Source: Bacteroidales bacterium
GTDB lineage: Bacteria > Bacteroidota > Bacteroidia > Bacteroidales > F082
Length of the DNA: 64,000 bases
Direction: 5' to 3'
Assembly: GCA_017439405.1 (NCBI GenBank)
Contig: JAFSJF010000131.1
Coordinates: forward strand, 1 to 64,000
The position numbers and the translations under genes are program-made. Below the pieces are notes generated by a model, which saw only the letters and a list, made by a program, of their open reading frames with translations, made no database searches and was not told where the DNA came from. Numbering within the stretch: the stretch's first letter is position 1; each line of letters starts with the position of its first letter. Below, one piece after another: positions 34,758-43,473 of this stretch.

Positions 34758-36821
34758 TCAATTGCTCCGCGAAACCTCCACTTTGCTGATTTCCACTTCG
34801 TTGTTTTCAGACACGAACTCAATCCAAGTGTTGTCTTCGCTGAACCATTTGTAAAGCGAACCGATGCGGAAGATGAATGTCTTCTCGTCTTCGGTGGCGG
34901 CAACTGGAAGCACAAAACCGCCATTTTTTCCGCCGGAACTGCCGAAAGAGACAATCATCGGGAAGGTCTTCTCGGGATGTGGGTTGCGCACCTTGACGAT
35001 GACATAGTTGGATCGGCGCACGGCCACTTCAATCTTGTTGAAATCAAAGCGCTGGGCTTGACCGGCAGCCAACAGGATTGGATCGGAGTTCAGCTCATAT
35101 AGCTTGTTTTGTTCGATGATTTCGCCGATGCGGGCAATCATCTCGGTGGGGTAGGTCTCTAAGTTGAGTTCCTCGGCCTTGGTGTAGGCTTCGATGGCCT
35201 TGTCGAAAGTGTTGGTCTTGAAGTTGGCGTCGCCCTCCTTGACGAAGGCGTTATATTGCGTTCTCAAAGCTGCAATGCGGTCGCTTTCGGCTTTCTCGGC
35301 GGCGGCAAGTTGGGCCGTTGCCGTTGGGTCGGCGGGCTTGTAAAACAGCGCTGACTGGTAGTGTGTGATGGCTTCGGCAAACTTTTCGGCATTCATGGCC
35401 GTGTTGCCGGCACCCATCGCGTGGTTGTAATGCTCCTCAATCTCGGCGGCCATCTGTGCCAATATGCCGTCGATTTCCTTGATTTTGGCTGAAGCGGCGG
35501 CATTGCCCTCGTCGAAAGCAACGACTTCCTGATACTTTACTTTGGCGTTGGCATAGTCTTGTTGGGCAAACAAGGCATCGGCAGTGTCGAGCATGGTCTT
35601 GATGGTGGCTTGGCGTTCCGCTTCGGCGGCGGCGAGGGCTGCCTGGCGAGCGGCTTCCTCTTCGGCGGCGATGCGGGCTGCTTCCTCGGCGACCAGTCGT
35701 GCGGCCTCCTGTTCGGCAGCGATTCTTGCGGCTTCTTCCTCAGCGGCGATGCGAGCAGCCTCGGCCTCGGCGGCCAAACGCGCAGCTTCGGCTTCAGCTG
35801 CCAACCTTGCGGCTTCTTCCTCAGCGGCGATACGCGCAGCTTCGGCTTCAGCAGCCAAACGCGCTGCCTCTGCTTCGGCGGCGATGCGTGCGGCTTCCTC
35901 GGCATCCTGCTGGGCGATGAGCGGGTCGAGGCGGGAAATCATGTCGGTGGCGTATGCGTCGCCAGAAACGACAGACAAGGCATTCTGATATTGCGCCTTG
36001 GCCTCACGATAGGCCTTGGCCTCATAGAGGCGGTCGGCCTCGGCAATGATGCCGTTGTATTGATCGGCAATGCCTTTGGCTGCTTGGTATTCGTTACGTT
36101 TGGCGTTGGCCGTCAAGTCGTTGGGAAACAATTCCAAAGCCTGTTCGATTTTGCCGATGGCTGCATCGAAGTTCTTGCGCAGGCCGAATTGGGTGGCTTC
36201 TTCCATGAGCTTGTCGAAACGGGCGGTTTTCTCGGTGTACAGTTGCTTTTTCTGCTTGGCTTCGGCCAGTTTTTCCTTCGGTAATTTGTCGTTGGGGAAT
36301 ATCGCGATGGCGACCTCGAACTGCATGATGGCAGCGTCGAAGTTATCCTCTGCCAACAGCGTTTCTCCTTGACTCATAGCCAAATCGAAGGCGTCCTGCT
36401 TGTCCTTGCGTTCCTTCAGTATGGCGCGGATGGCATCGGCTTGTGCGGTGACGTATTTGTCTTGTGGAAACACGGCCAAAGCAGCTTCATACTCAACAAG
36501 AGCTTCCTCGTATCTCTCTTGTCCGTTGAGGCGGTCGCCTTCGTCCAAATGGGCGTAAAACACCTCCTGACGGGCACCGTCCTCCTGGATTTTCTTTACT
36601 GTTTCGCTCAGCTTTTGCTTGGCGGTGGGGTCGTTGGCCTTCTGTTTGAGGGCCATCTCGTAATAGGTCTTCGCGCTGATGTAGTCCTTGGCTCCGAACT
36701 TGTCGTTGCCTTTCTTCATCAGCGATTCGTAGGATTCGGTGTCTTGTGCTTGTATCGTGTTGGCACCCAGGGCAATGGCAGTGCCGAACAACAATGAGAA
36801 TATGGCTTTCTTGTTCATCAT
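34758..36821 (-). CDS. Exported TPR protein with a long Ala/Glu/Arg helical repeat
   Basis: The 687-residue product starts MMNKKAIFSLLFGTAIALGA, a signal peptide; the next ATG (36818) is equally possible. TPR-like helices occupy residues 25-290 (GNDKFGAKDYISAKTYYEMA, RYEEALVEYEAALAVFPQDK). Next comes a 100-residue run of nine-residue units AARxAAEeE encoded at about 35597-35906, predicted to be a long single helix as in TolA. More TPRs follow (QQDYANAKVKYQEVVAFDEG), and a C-terminal domain ends in NNEVEISKVEVSRSN. It is likely a periplasmic scaffold; function is not known. A 7-bp-arm palindrome (AACGGAC/GTCCGTT) lies at 36843-36860, upstream of the start. Confidence 0.8.
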   Translation of the reverse strand: MMNKKAIFSLLFGTAIALGANTIQAQDTESYESLMKKGNDKFGAKDYISAKTYYEMALKQKANDPTAKQKLSETVKKIQEDGARQEVFYAHLDEGDRLNGQERYEEALVEYEAALAVFPQDKYVTAQADAIRAILKERKDKQDAFDLAMSQGETLLAEDNFDAAIMQFEVAIAIFPNDKLPKEKLAEAKQKKQLYTEKTARFDKLMEEATQFGLRKNFDAAIGKIEQALELFPNDLTANAKRNEYQAAKGIADQYNGIIAEADRLYEAKAYREAKAQYQNALSVVSGDAYATDMISRLDPLIAQQDAEEAARIAAEAEAARLAAEAEAARIAAEEEAARLAAEAEAARLAAEAEAARIAAEEEAARIAAEQEAARLVAEEAARIAAEEEAARQAALAAAEAERQATIKTMLDTADALFAQQDYANAKVKYQEVVAFDEGNAAASAKIKEIDGILAQMAAEIEEHYNHAMGAGNTAMNAEKFAEAITHYQSALFYKPADPTATAQLAAAEKAESDRIAALRTQYNAFVKEGDANFKTNTFDKAIEAYTKAEELNLETYPTEMIARIGEIIEQNKLYELNSDPILLAAGQAQRFDFNKIEVAVRRSNYVIVKVRNPHPEKTFPMIVSFGSSGGKNGGFVLPVAATEDEKTFIFRIGSLYKWFSEDNTWIEFVSENNEVEISKVEVSRSN

Positions 36822-36904
36822 GCTCGATTTAATCCTTTTGTTAACGGACAAATGTCCGTTTTATTGTTTTCCGTTTTTATCATGTTGAAGGGGCTTGCAC
36901 CAAC

Positions 36905-37024
36905 TGCCTATTTCGTCCCTTCGGGAACGCAACCCCTCAACTCCCAACTCTCAATTATCAATTATCTATTTTAAACTCCCAACTCCCAACTCTCAACACT
37001 CAACACTCAACACTCAACTCTCAA
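36905..37024. repeat. Low-complexity CTCAAC-type repeats between TPR gene and dnaX
   Basis: The 199-nt gap between the TPR gene start and the dnaX stop contains runs of ACTCCCAAC and TCAATTATC followed by perfect heptamer copies ACTCAAC (about 36992-37016). The last unit runs into the dnaX stop codon. A small TCCC-TTC-GGGA hairpin lies near 36917. No gene was seen in it. Confidence 0.6.
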
Positions 37025-38820
37025 AGGTCTCCCTCCAATTTCAACTCAGTCTGCAAAGTCCTCAAATAAGGCCGTTCTTCAACCATCTTTTCGAATTTGT
37101 CCTTGTCGGTGTATGCCTCTATCTCAGCAGGGCGATCCATCACTTCGGGCTTGAGTTCAAACTGGTTGTTGTGCAGACTGTTCTTCAAGTGGTTTTTCAA
37201 AGCGCCCATGCCTTCCGTGTCTTGTTCGAAAAGCAGGTTGTCCACACTGAAATGGATCTCGAAACTCGGGCCTACCTTGGGGGTGTACTTGCCGATTGCC
37301 GCAGCGAAACTGGGCGACTGGTGTTTATAGCGGTTCACGAAATCGGCCCACGAAGCGGTGAGCTGCTCTTGCGTGAAAGCATTGTCCCATGCTTCCTCTG
37401 GCTCTTCGGCTTGTTTCCGGGCCTGTTGCATGGCCTGACTAATACTGATGCTGCTGGAAGTGCCACGAGGACGGATAGTCGGAGTGGGCTGAGCTGACGT
37501 CGAACCCGTCGGAACAGGAGTCGTTTGTTGTTGAATCGGTGATTGTTGGACTGTTGGATTGTCGGTGGACTGTGGGGCTGTTGGTTGGATAGGGTTGGGG
37601 GTGCGGTTGGACGGCAACGGGGCTTGCCCCGCTGTCAAAGGCGTTGCCGTGTTGCTGGTATTGGTTGGCTGGGTAGGCTTGTTTTGCGGTAGCTGCACTG
37701 CTTGCGCTGTAGGCAAATTTAGTGCCTGACTGCACAAGGCACACATCTTCAATAAAGCTATCTCCAAATGCAGGCGTTTGTTGTTGGCTGCGCGGTAGTC
37801 GATGTCGCATTGGTTGTTGATTTCCAATGCTTTGACAAGGAAGGGAAGGGGGCATGCCTGCGACTGGGCCAAATACCTCTGTCTCAGTTGCTCGCTGACT
37901 TCCAAAAGCTGCACCGTGATGGCATCCTTGCACACCAAAAGACTCCTCAAATGGTTTCCCATGCCGCTCACGAAATGCTGAGGCTCAAAGCCTTTGCTGA
38001 TGATGTCGTTCAATAACAATAGGATGTCGCTCGTGTGGCCTTGCAGGATGTGGTCGATGACCTGGAAATAATAGTCGTAGTCGAGCACGTTGAGGTTCTC
38101 GATGACCGACTTGTAGGTGATGTTCTTTCCGCTGAAACTCACCATCTGGTCGAAGATGGAGAGCGCGTCGCGCAAGGCGCCGTCAGCCTTCTGCGCGATG
38201 ATGTTCAAGGCCTCAGGCTCGGCAACGACACCTTCGCTTTGGGCTACGAAAGCCAAATGCTTGGCGATGTCATCCACGGTGATCCGCTTGAAGTCGAAGA
38301 TTTGGCATCGCGAGAGGATGGTGGGAATGATCTTGTGTTTCTCCGTCGTGGCGAGGATGAACTTGGCATATGCCGGCGGTTCCTCAAGGGTCTTCAAGAA
38401 GGCGTTGAAAGCCGCCGCCGAAAGCATGTGGACCTCGTCGATGATATATACCTTGTATTGCCCGATTTGCGGCGGGATGCGCACTTGGTCAACCAAGCTG
38501 CGAATGTCTTCGACCGAGTTGTTCGACGCGGCGTCAAGCTCATAGATGTTGAACGACGCGTTGTTGTTGAAGGCGCGGCACGACTCGCATTCGTTGCAAG
38601 CCTCCATTGTTTCGGTCGGGTTGAGGCAGTTGATGGTCTTGGCCATGATGCGTGCGCATGTGGTCTTGCCCACGCCGCGCGGACCGCAAAACAGGAAGGC
38701 TTGCGCCAAGGTGTTGTTGCGGATGGCGTTCTTCAACGTGTTGGTGATGGAGCCTTGGCCCACAACAGTGTCGAAGGTGATGGGCCTGTATTTTCTGGCG
38801 GATACAACGAAATTTTCCAT
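37021..38820 (-). CDS. dnaX: DNA polymerase III gamma/tau subunit
   Basis: The 599-residue clamp-loader ATPase starts MENFVVSARKYRPITFDTVV. It has Walker A GPRGVGKTTCARI, a four-cysteine zinc module (CLNPTETMEACNECESC), Walker B DEVHMLSAAAFNAFLKTLEE and sensor 1 ILATTEKHKIIPTILSRCQ. A Gln/Pro/Thr-rich linker (residues about 380-460) leads to a C-terminal tau-like domain. It loads the sliding clamp encoded at 22910. The promoter box lies at 38846-38853. The stop codon is embedded in a heptamer repeat. Confidence 0.96.
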   Translation of the reverse strand: MENFVVSARKYRPITFDTVVGQGSITNTLKNAIRNNTLAQAFLFCGPRGVGKTTCARIMAKTINCLNPTETMEACNECESCRAFNNNASFNIYELDAASNNSVEDIRSLVDQVRIPPQIGQYKVYIIDEVHMLSAAAFNAFLKTLEEPPAYAKFILATTEKHKIIPTILSRCQIFDFKRITVDDIAKHLAFVAQSEGVVAEPEALNIIAQKADGALRDALSIFDQMVSFSGKNITYKSVIENLNVLDYDYYFQVIDHILQGHTSDILLLLNDIISKGFEPQHFVSGMGNHLRSLLVCKDAITVQLLEVSEQLRQRYLAQSQACPLPFLVKALEINNQCDIDYRAANNKRLHLEIALLKMCALCSQALNLPTAQAVQLPQNKPTQPTNTSNTATPLTAGQAPLPSNRTPNPIQPTAPQSTDNPTVQQSPIQQQTTPVPTGSTSAQPTPTIRPRGTSSSISISQAMQQARKQAEEPEEAWDNAFTQEQLTASWADFVNRYKHQSPSFAAAIGKYTPKVGPSFEIHFSVDNLLFEQDTEGMGALKNHLKNSLHNNQFELKPEVMDRPAEIEAYTDKDKFEKMVEERPYLRTLQTELKLEGDL

Positions 38821-38845
38821 GTCGGGATGGCATTGTTTAAAACGA

Positions 38846-38853
38846 CAAAATTA
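38846..38853 (-). promoter_or_regulatory. -7 element TAATTTTG of dnaX
   Basis: On the minus strand this reads TAATTTTG, 25 nt before the dnaX ATG at 38820. Confidence 0.5.
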
Positions 38854-38926
38854 CGGATTTTCCCCTTTGCCTGAATCAACTTTAGACAATTTTCGCCTTT
38901 TTTTGCTTTGGCATTGAAATTCGTCT

Positions 38927-38934
38927 TATTTTTG
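38927..38934 (+). promoter_or_regulatory. -7 element TATTTTTG with -33 TTTG, nearly leaderless
   Basis: TATTTTTG is preceded by TTTG at 38902-38905 with a 21-nt spacer, a good match to the Bacteroidota promoter. Only 4 nt separate it from the ATG at 38939, so transcription should start at or next to the start codon. Confidence 0.6.
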
Positions 38935-38938
38935 TCCC

Positions 38939-40249
38939 ATGAAAATGCTCGTCCACGTTCCGAGAATCACCGACCGCGTACTCTACACTTTCGATTTGCT
39001 GCTTAAGCAATCGCTGGGATTGGACTATGCGCTGACTGCAGATGTGGAGAGATACGGCGCCTACGAAGGCCCGAAAATGAACTATGGCCCACTGCGCCTG
39101 TGCGATGCTCCTTTCCAAAAGGCTGTAAATCTGCTGTTTGAGCGGCATATCAACGACCAAGAGACCACTTCGGTGGACTTTGAGGGCACCAAAGGGCTGT
39201 TTCCTGTCTATGGGAAAGGCTTGCTGATGCCTTTCGATGTGTTTGCAGCCTCCTTCTACCTCGTTTCGCGCTACGAGGAATACCTGCCTCAGGTGCGCGA
39301 CAAGTATGGTCGCTTTCAGGCCGAATCGACGTGGATGTACGAAAACGGACTGCTTCAGAGGCCTTTGGTCGATATTTGGGCATTGGCTTTGAAGGAGCGG
39401 CTGAAGGTCGTCTATCCCGACCTGGCTTTCAAGGATAGGAAGTTCGAGTTCGTCCCGACATACGACATCGATGCGGCATGGGCCTACAAGCACAAGGGCC
39501 TGTACAGGACTATCGGGGGCTTCTTCAAGGACTTGACCTCAGGCAACCGCGACGGGTTGCGCGAGCGCCATGAGGTGTTGTGCGGCAAACGGAAAGACCC
39601 CTTCGACTCGTTTGACTTCATGCTCGGCTTGCAAAAGGAGTTCAAGCTCAATCCGATATACTTCATCCTCTGCGGTGAATACGACACCAACGACAAGAAC
39701 ATTTCGCTTCGCAAGGAGGCTTTCCGCAACCTCATCAAGCGTTTGGGCGACTATGCTGATGTAGGCATTCATCCTTCATTCTCGTCATATCTCGATTTCC
39801 ACAAGATGCGAGCCGAAATCAACGGGCTTTCGGAAGTGCTGCATCGCCCGCTTACCAAGAGCCGTCAACACTTCCTGAGGATGAATTTGCCGCGCAGTTA
39901 CCAGAAACTCATAGAGTTGGATATCAGCGACGACTACACGATGGGCTTCGCCTCGCAAGCCGGATTCCGTGCAGGCATCGCCGACTCATTCCGTTTCTTC
40001 GACCTTGAGAACGACATGGCCACCAACCTTTGGGTGCATCCTTTCGCCCTCATGGACGGCACCATGCGCGACTACCTCAACCTCGACGTTGAAGCCTCGC
40101 TTAGCCTCGCAAAACAGCTTGTGGACGAGGTGAAGGCCATAGGAGGAACGTTCATCTATCTCACCCACAACGAGACCCTTGGCGGCGAAAAGCGTTGGGT
40201 GGGCTGGCCCGAAATGTACAGAGAGCTTTTGGAGTATGTCTATGCGTGA
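38939..40249 (+). CDS. Polysaccharide deacetylase family protein
   Basis: The 436-residue cytoplasmic-looking protein has an N-terminal domain of about 150 residues (MKMLVHVPRITDRVLYTFDL; LLMPFDVFAASFYLVSRYEE) seen in Bacteroidota deacetylase-like proteins. A NodB-like barrel follows with FVPTYDIDAAW, supplying the first metal/acid Asp, and ADVGIHPSFSSYLDFHKM, resembling the H-x-S metal motif. The C-terminal histidine is in FIYLTHNETL. It probably edits a polysaccharide or sugar-lipid; the substrate is unknown. The GNAT/FemAB-like gene follows 33 nt downstream and likely belongs to the same unit. Confidence 0.8.
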   Translation: MKMLVHVPRITDRVLYTFDLLLKQSLGLDYALTADVERYGAYEGPKMNYGPLRLCDAPFQKAVNLLFERHINDQETTSVDFEGTKGLFPVYGKGLLMPFDVFAASFYLVSRYEEYLPQVRDKYGRFQAESTWMYENGLLQRPLVDIWALALKERLKVVYPDLAFKDRKFEFVPTYDIDAAWAYKHKGLYRTIGGFFKDLTSGNRDGLRERHEVLCGKRKDPFDSFDFMLGLQKEFKLNPIYFILCGEYDTNDKNISLRKEAFRNLIKRLGDYADVGIHPSFSSYLDFHKMRAEINGLSEVLHRPLTKSRQHFLRMNLPRSYQKLIELDISDDYTMGFASQAGFRAGIADSFRFFDLENDMATNLWVHPFALMDGTMRDYLNLDVEASLSLAKQLVDEVKAIGGTFIYLTHNETLGGEKRWVGWPEMYRELLEYVYA

Positions 40250-40282
40250 CTGTTGCCAACACGACCTTTTAACCTTCTTTCC

Positions 40283-41212
40283 GTGATCCATTATCTCAAA
40301 CATACTGAAATCGACTTCCGGAAATGGGACGACCTCATTGCCCAACACGGCTTGGTTTACGCCCAATCGTGGTATTTGGACATCGTCCATCCGAATTGGG
40401 AGGCTCTGATCCTTGGCGATTACGAGGCCGTCATGCCGCTGACGGGCGGCAAGAAGTTCGGTGTACATTATCTCTTCCAACCGTTTTTTGTGCAGCAGCT
40501 GGGCATCTTCTCGAGACAGCCATTGTCGCCCGAGATGCAGAGTCGGTTTTTGCAATCCATTCCCCAAAAATTCCGTTTTTGCGAAATCCGATTGAATGAA
40601 AGCAATGCTTTAGATGGTAATATGCAAGATATTGGATACCATAGGAATATAGTGTTGGATTTGAATCGGGACTATGACACGATTCGCGCCAACTATCACA
40701 ACAACACCAGGCGCAACCTTGTCAAGGCTTTGGGTAACCACCTTGAAATCTCTTATGGCTATAAACTATGCGATGTCATTGCCTTGTTCAGGGCTAATCG
40801 TGGCGCGAGGGTCGGGGTTTGGGGCGATGCGGAATATGCCACGTTGGAACGTTTGTACAAGGTAGCCGTACGCCACGATGCCGCCTTTGTTGTCGGAGTT
40901 AGGCCGACGACAACCCACGAGTTGCTTTGTGGAGGGCTGTATCTGATGACCGACAGTCGCGTCATTTTCCTTTTCTCGGGTTGCAGCGAGCGAGGCAGGC
41001 AACTGAATGCCATGACTTTGATGATGGACGAGGCCATCAAGGACTTCTCCGGCAAGCCTGTGACCTTCGACTTCGAAGGCTCCGACGACGACAACCTGGC
41101 ACGGTTCTACCTCGGTTTCGGCGGCGAAGAAAGATGCTATCCGGCTTATTCATTCAATACGCTCCCACCTTTTGGGAATGTGCTGCTGAAAGCTTGGAAA
41201 AAGTGGAGATAA
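40283..41212 (+). CDS. GNAT/FemAB-like acyl- or aminoacyltransferase
   Basis: The 309-residue product, if started at the GTG at 40283, begins VIHYLKHTEIDFRKWDDLIA; a TTG at 40253 is a weaker alternative and no suitable ATG exists. Features are YAQSWYLDIVHPNWEALILG near the start, NTRRNLVKALGN mid-protein, and a GNAT core in the second half (VVGVRPTTTHELLCGGLYLM, then FDFEGSDDDNLARFYLGFGG), similar to FemAB/peptidoglycan-bridge type transferases. It follows the deacetylase gene, suggesting joint modification of a surface glycan. Confidence 0.72.
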   Translation: MIHYLKHTEIDFRKWDDLIAQHGLVYAQSWYLDIVHPNWEALILGDYEAVMPLTGGKKFGVHYLFQPFFVQQLGIFSRQPLSPEMQSRFLQSIPQKFRFCEIRLNESNALDGNMQDIGYHRNIVLDLNRDYDTIRANYHNNTRRNLVKALGNHLEISYGYKLCDVIALFRANRGARVGVWGDAEYATLERLYKVAVRHDAAFVVGVRPTTTHELLCGGLYLMTDSRVIFLFSGCSERGRQLNAMTLMMDEAIKDFSGKPVTFDFEGSDDDNLARFYLGFGGEERCYPAYSFNTLPPFGNVLLKAWKKWR

Positions 41213-41248
41213 AGCCTTGTTGCGAGCCTTGTGGAGGCGCCAGGACTT

Positions 41249-42931
41249 TCATTTCTCGTACAAAACCACTCCCGAAACCATCCAGTGACTAAAGCTCTCG
41301 CCTTCGTCTTTGCCTTGTGGAATGGCGACGCGCAAGGTGTGCTTTCCAGGTTTCAAGTCGTTGAGGTTGAACCAGACAGGATTGGTGACTGTTCCGGGAC
41401 ACCAGCCTGATCGTGAAAGGTCGGAAGAGGAAAGGCCGTTCCAGAAGTTGCCCGAGACGGGGTTTTGGTCGCGGAAGGTGGCGCAGTCGCACCGCCACGG
41501 CGTATGCGTGAAACGTATCACGCCGTCTATGAAGATGGCGTTTTCCTTTGGGTTGAACTCGTCGCCGCCGTCCCAGCCTCCGTGACCAGTGCTGATGTAG
41601 CGCAGTTGCACGTTTTCAGCACCTTCCGGAATCGAGAACTCCACTTCGAGACTGTCGGTGGCAAACAAGCGTCCATAGTTTTGTCCGCTCATTTCCAGAA
41701 CGTTGCAAGTGTTGAACAATGGGATGGAATGCTGTTTTAGCGGTTTGTCGCTCCATTTGTCATCGTTGGGATAGGCGAGGAGATCCAATGATAGCTTGTG
41801 TCCGCCACGGTCGTAGTTCCCAATGAAGGCACCAATGAGCACGTCGCCGCGCAATCTGTCACGCAACTCGCTGATTTCCTGCTTGTAGTGGTTTTCCTCA
41901 GCCCATTCCAAGCCGTCGATTTGAACGCGGTCGTTGAAATGGCCAGCGCCAAACGATGTGAAGAAACGCACCAATTCAATGGGCGGCAGGTAGTCTTTTT
42001 CCGCCTTGATGCCTTGGTATTCCTTGCCGTCTTTGCCAACGAAAACGGGCAAAGTCTGCAGGTCTTGCAGCCCGTCCTTGAAACTTTTGGCCGATTCGGT
42101 CGGGATGACGAAAACGGAGGCAGAGCGGTCGTAGGCGTCGCCATTTGAGCGTTGGCGGATTTCGGCAAAGATCTGGTAATGCTCAGGCAACAAGGGCAGC
42201 TTCATCCGTTTGACAATCAACGTGCCGTGACTGAAATGGATGACCGTGTCGAAGGGAATCTCTCCTGTAAAAGGCTCGTAGTCAGCGAAGTTGATTTGCT
42301 CATCCTCAAAAACAGGAATGCGCATGACAAGTTTGTCCTTGCGCAGTTGGTTGAGTTCTCGTGAGGTTTTGTGTTCACCTTTGTATTCGGGGATGAAGTC
42401 GATAAGTGCAAATTTTTGCTCTTTAACTTCCTTCAAATCAGTGATGTATGACCCATTTCTCATGCAGCGCACCATCACGCCGTTCAAGCGACCTAATCCA
42501 GGCATGGGCGTGGCCTCGAAATCGAGGCTCTCAGTCATCCAAACTTCAATGGTGTTGGAGTTGATGCTTGTCTTGTATTTCTTGCAATGGTAGCCCAACA
42601 AATCCTCGATACCTTCTTCGCTGAAAACCATATCGTTATCGGTCAAATGGTAGGCACTGTGGAATTTTCCGTCGGCAAATTCCATGAGGGAGAAAACGGA
42701 GTCCTGGGCATAGTCCACGTATGTAGTGTTTTCGGCATAGCCAGGAATGGGGTTCGACAGTTTCTTTTCCACAGTCTTGATTTTTAGGCGTCTGCCACTT
42801 TCCATCACTTTTACGTATGCAGTGTCTTGTTCCGTAACGCCTTTGGCATAGCTTTGGTAAGTGAGTGCGTGCTGACCGTAAGCGGTCGCGGTGCCAAATA
42901 GGGTCAGTAAGGCGAAAAATAAGTGTTTCAT
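41249..42931 (-). CDS. PNGase F-like secreted protein
   Basis: The 560-residue product has a signal peptide (MKHLFFALLTLFGTATAYGQ). Residues 20-200 form an N-terminal domain that I do not firmly recognise, resembling GLPGLI-type domains. The rest aligns by motif to peptide-N-glycosidase F. AYDRSASVFVIP corresponds to the EWDRYANVYV segment with the catalytic Asp (D268 here), GGDEFNPKENAIFIDG corresponds to the segment with the catalytic Glu (E458), and RSGWCPGTV corresponds to RAGWCPGMA. PNGase F removes N-glycans from glycoproteins. The ATG is 2 nt after the stop of the chromate transporter gene, so it may share that transcript. No T9SS domain is present. Confidence 0.82.
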   Translation of the reverse strand: MKHLFFALLTLFGTATAYGQHALTYQSYAKGVTEQDTAYVKVMESGRRLKIKTVEKKLSNPIPGYAENTTYVDYAQDSVFSLMEFADGKFHSAYHLTDNDMVFSEEGIEDLLGYHCKKYKTSINSNTIEVWMTESLDFEATPMPGLGRLNGVMVRCMRNGSYITDLKEVKEQKFALIDFIPEYKGEHKTSRELNQLRKDKLVMRIPVFEDEQINFADYEPFTGEIPFDTVIHFSHGTLIVKRMKLPLLPEHYQIFAEIRQRSNGDAYDRSASVFVIPTESAKSFKDGLQDLQTLPVFVGKDGKEYQGIKAEKDYLPPIELVRFFTSFGAGHFNDRVQIDGLEWAEENHYKQEISELRDRLRGDVLIGAFIGNYDRGGHKLSLDLLAYPNDDKWSDKPLKQHSIPLFNTCNVLEMSGQNYGRLFATDSLEVEFSIPEGAENVQLRYISTGHGGWDGGDEFNPKENAIFIDGVIRFTHTPWRCDCATFRDQNPVSGNFWNGLSSSDLSRSGWCPGTVTNPVWFNLNDLKPGKHTLRVAIPQGKDEGESFSHWMVSGVVLYEK

Positions 42932-42933
42932 AT

Positions 42934-43473
42934 CTAATATGCTATAAATCCGATAATTCCTGATAATACGATAAGCAAGATAGGGTTGGCCTTGAAGAAA
43001 TAGGAAGCCACGAAAGACAAAACGCAGACAATCACGCTGATATTGTGTTGCCCACGACCGAAATCCGAAAAGTTTTGGGTATTCATCATGGAGAGTCCGG
43101 CTGCGAAGATGAGTCCGGCGATGGCAGGTTTCAGGCCTTTCAAGGTGTTGTCCATCAATGGGTTGTCCTTTTTTTTCATGAACAGTCTAAGGATGAGATA
43201 CACCATGATGACGGACGGCAGGCAAAGCGCAAACGAGGCCAACAGCGAGCCACCGAAACCCGCCGTGGTATAGCCCACGTAGGTCGCCAAATTGATGGAA
43301 ATCGGGCCGGGGGTCATCTGCGAGATGGCCACCATGTCGGCAAACTCGGTTGTGGTCATCCAAGCGTAGTGGTCCACCACTTCGTGTTGGATGAGCGAGA
43401 GCATGGCATAGCCGCCGCCGAAGCCCAACACGCCGATTTTCACGAACACCCAAAGCAACTGCAAGTAAATCAT
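42934..43473 (-). CDS. Chromate transporter half-protein (CHR family, second gene)
   Basis: The 179-residue membrane protein starts MIYLQLLWVFVKIGVLGFGG and contains the CHR repeat motifs GGGYAMLSLIQHEVVD, EFADMVAISQMTPGPISIN and FGGSLLASFALCLPSVIMVY. It is one half of a split chromate ion transporter; many such pairs exist without proven chromate transport. It overlaps the first half gene by 4 nt and is followed at once by the PNGase F-like gene. Confidence 0.9.
   Translation of the reverse strand: MIYLQLLWVFVKIGVLGFGGGYAMLSLIQHEVVDHYAWMTTTEFADMVAISQMTPGPISINLATYVGYTTAGFGGSLLASFALCLPSVIMVYLILRLFMKKKDNPLMDNTLKGLKPAIAGLIFAAGLSMMNTQNFSDFGRGQHNISVIVCVLSFVASYFFKANPILLIVLSGIIGFIAY

Noticed and set aside
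33676..34854. Long plus-strand open frame opposite the cysteine desulfidase gene
   Set aside because: It lies wholly antisense to a well-recognised gene, is rich in His/Asp/Gly from complementary codons and has no recognisable domain.
35597..35906. CRISPR-like array because of regularly spaced DNA repeats
   Set aside because: The 27-nt units are contiguous, without unique spacers, and encode an in-frame Ala/Glu/Arg repeat.
35559..36284. Gly/Phe/Leu-rich plus-strand frame opposite the TPR gene
   Set aside because: It is the complement of the Ala/Glu/Arg repeat; it is not an independent silk-like protein.
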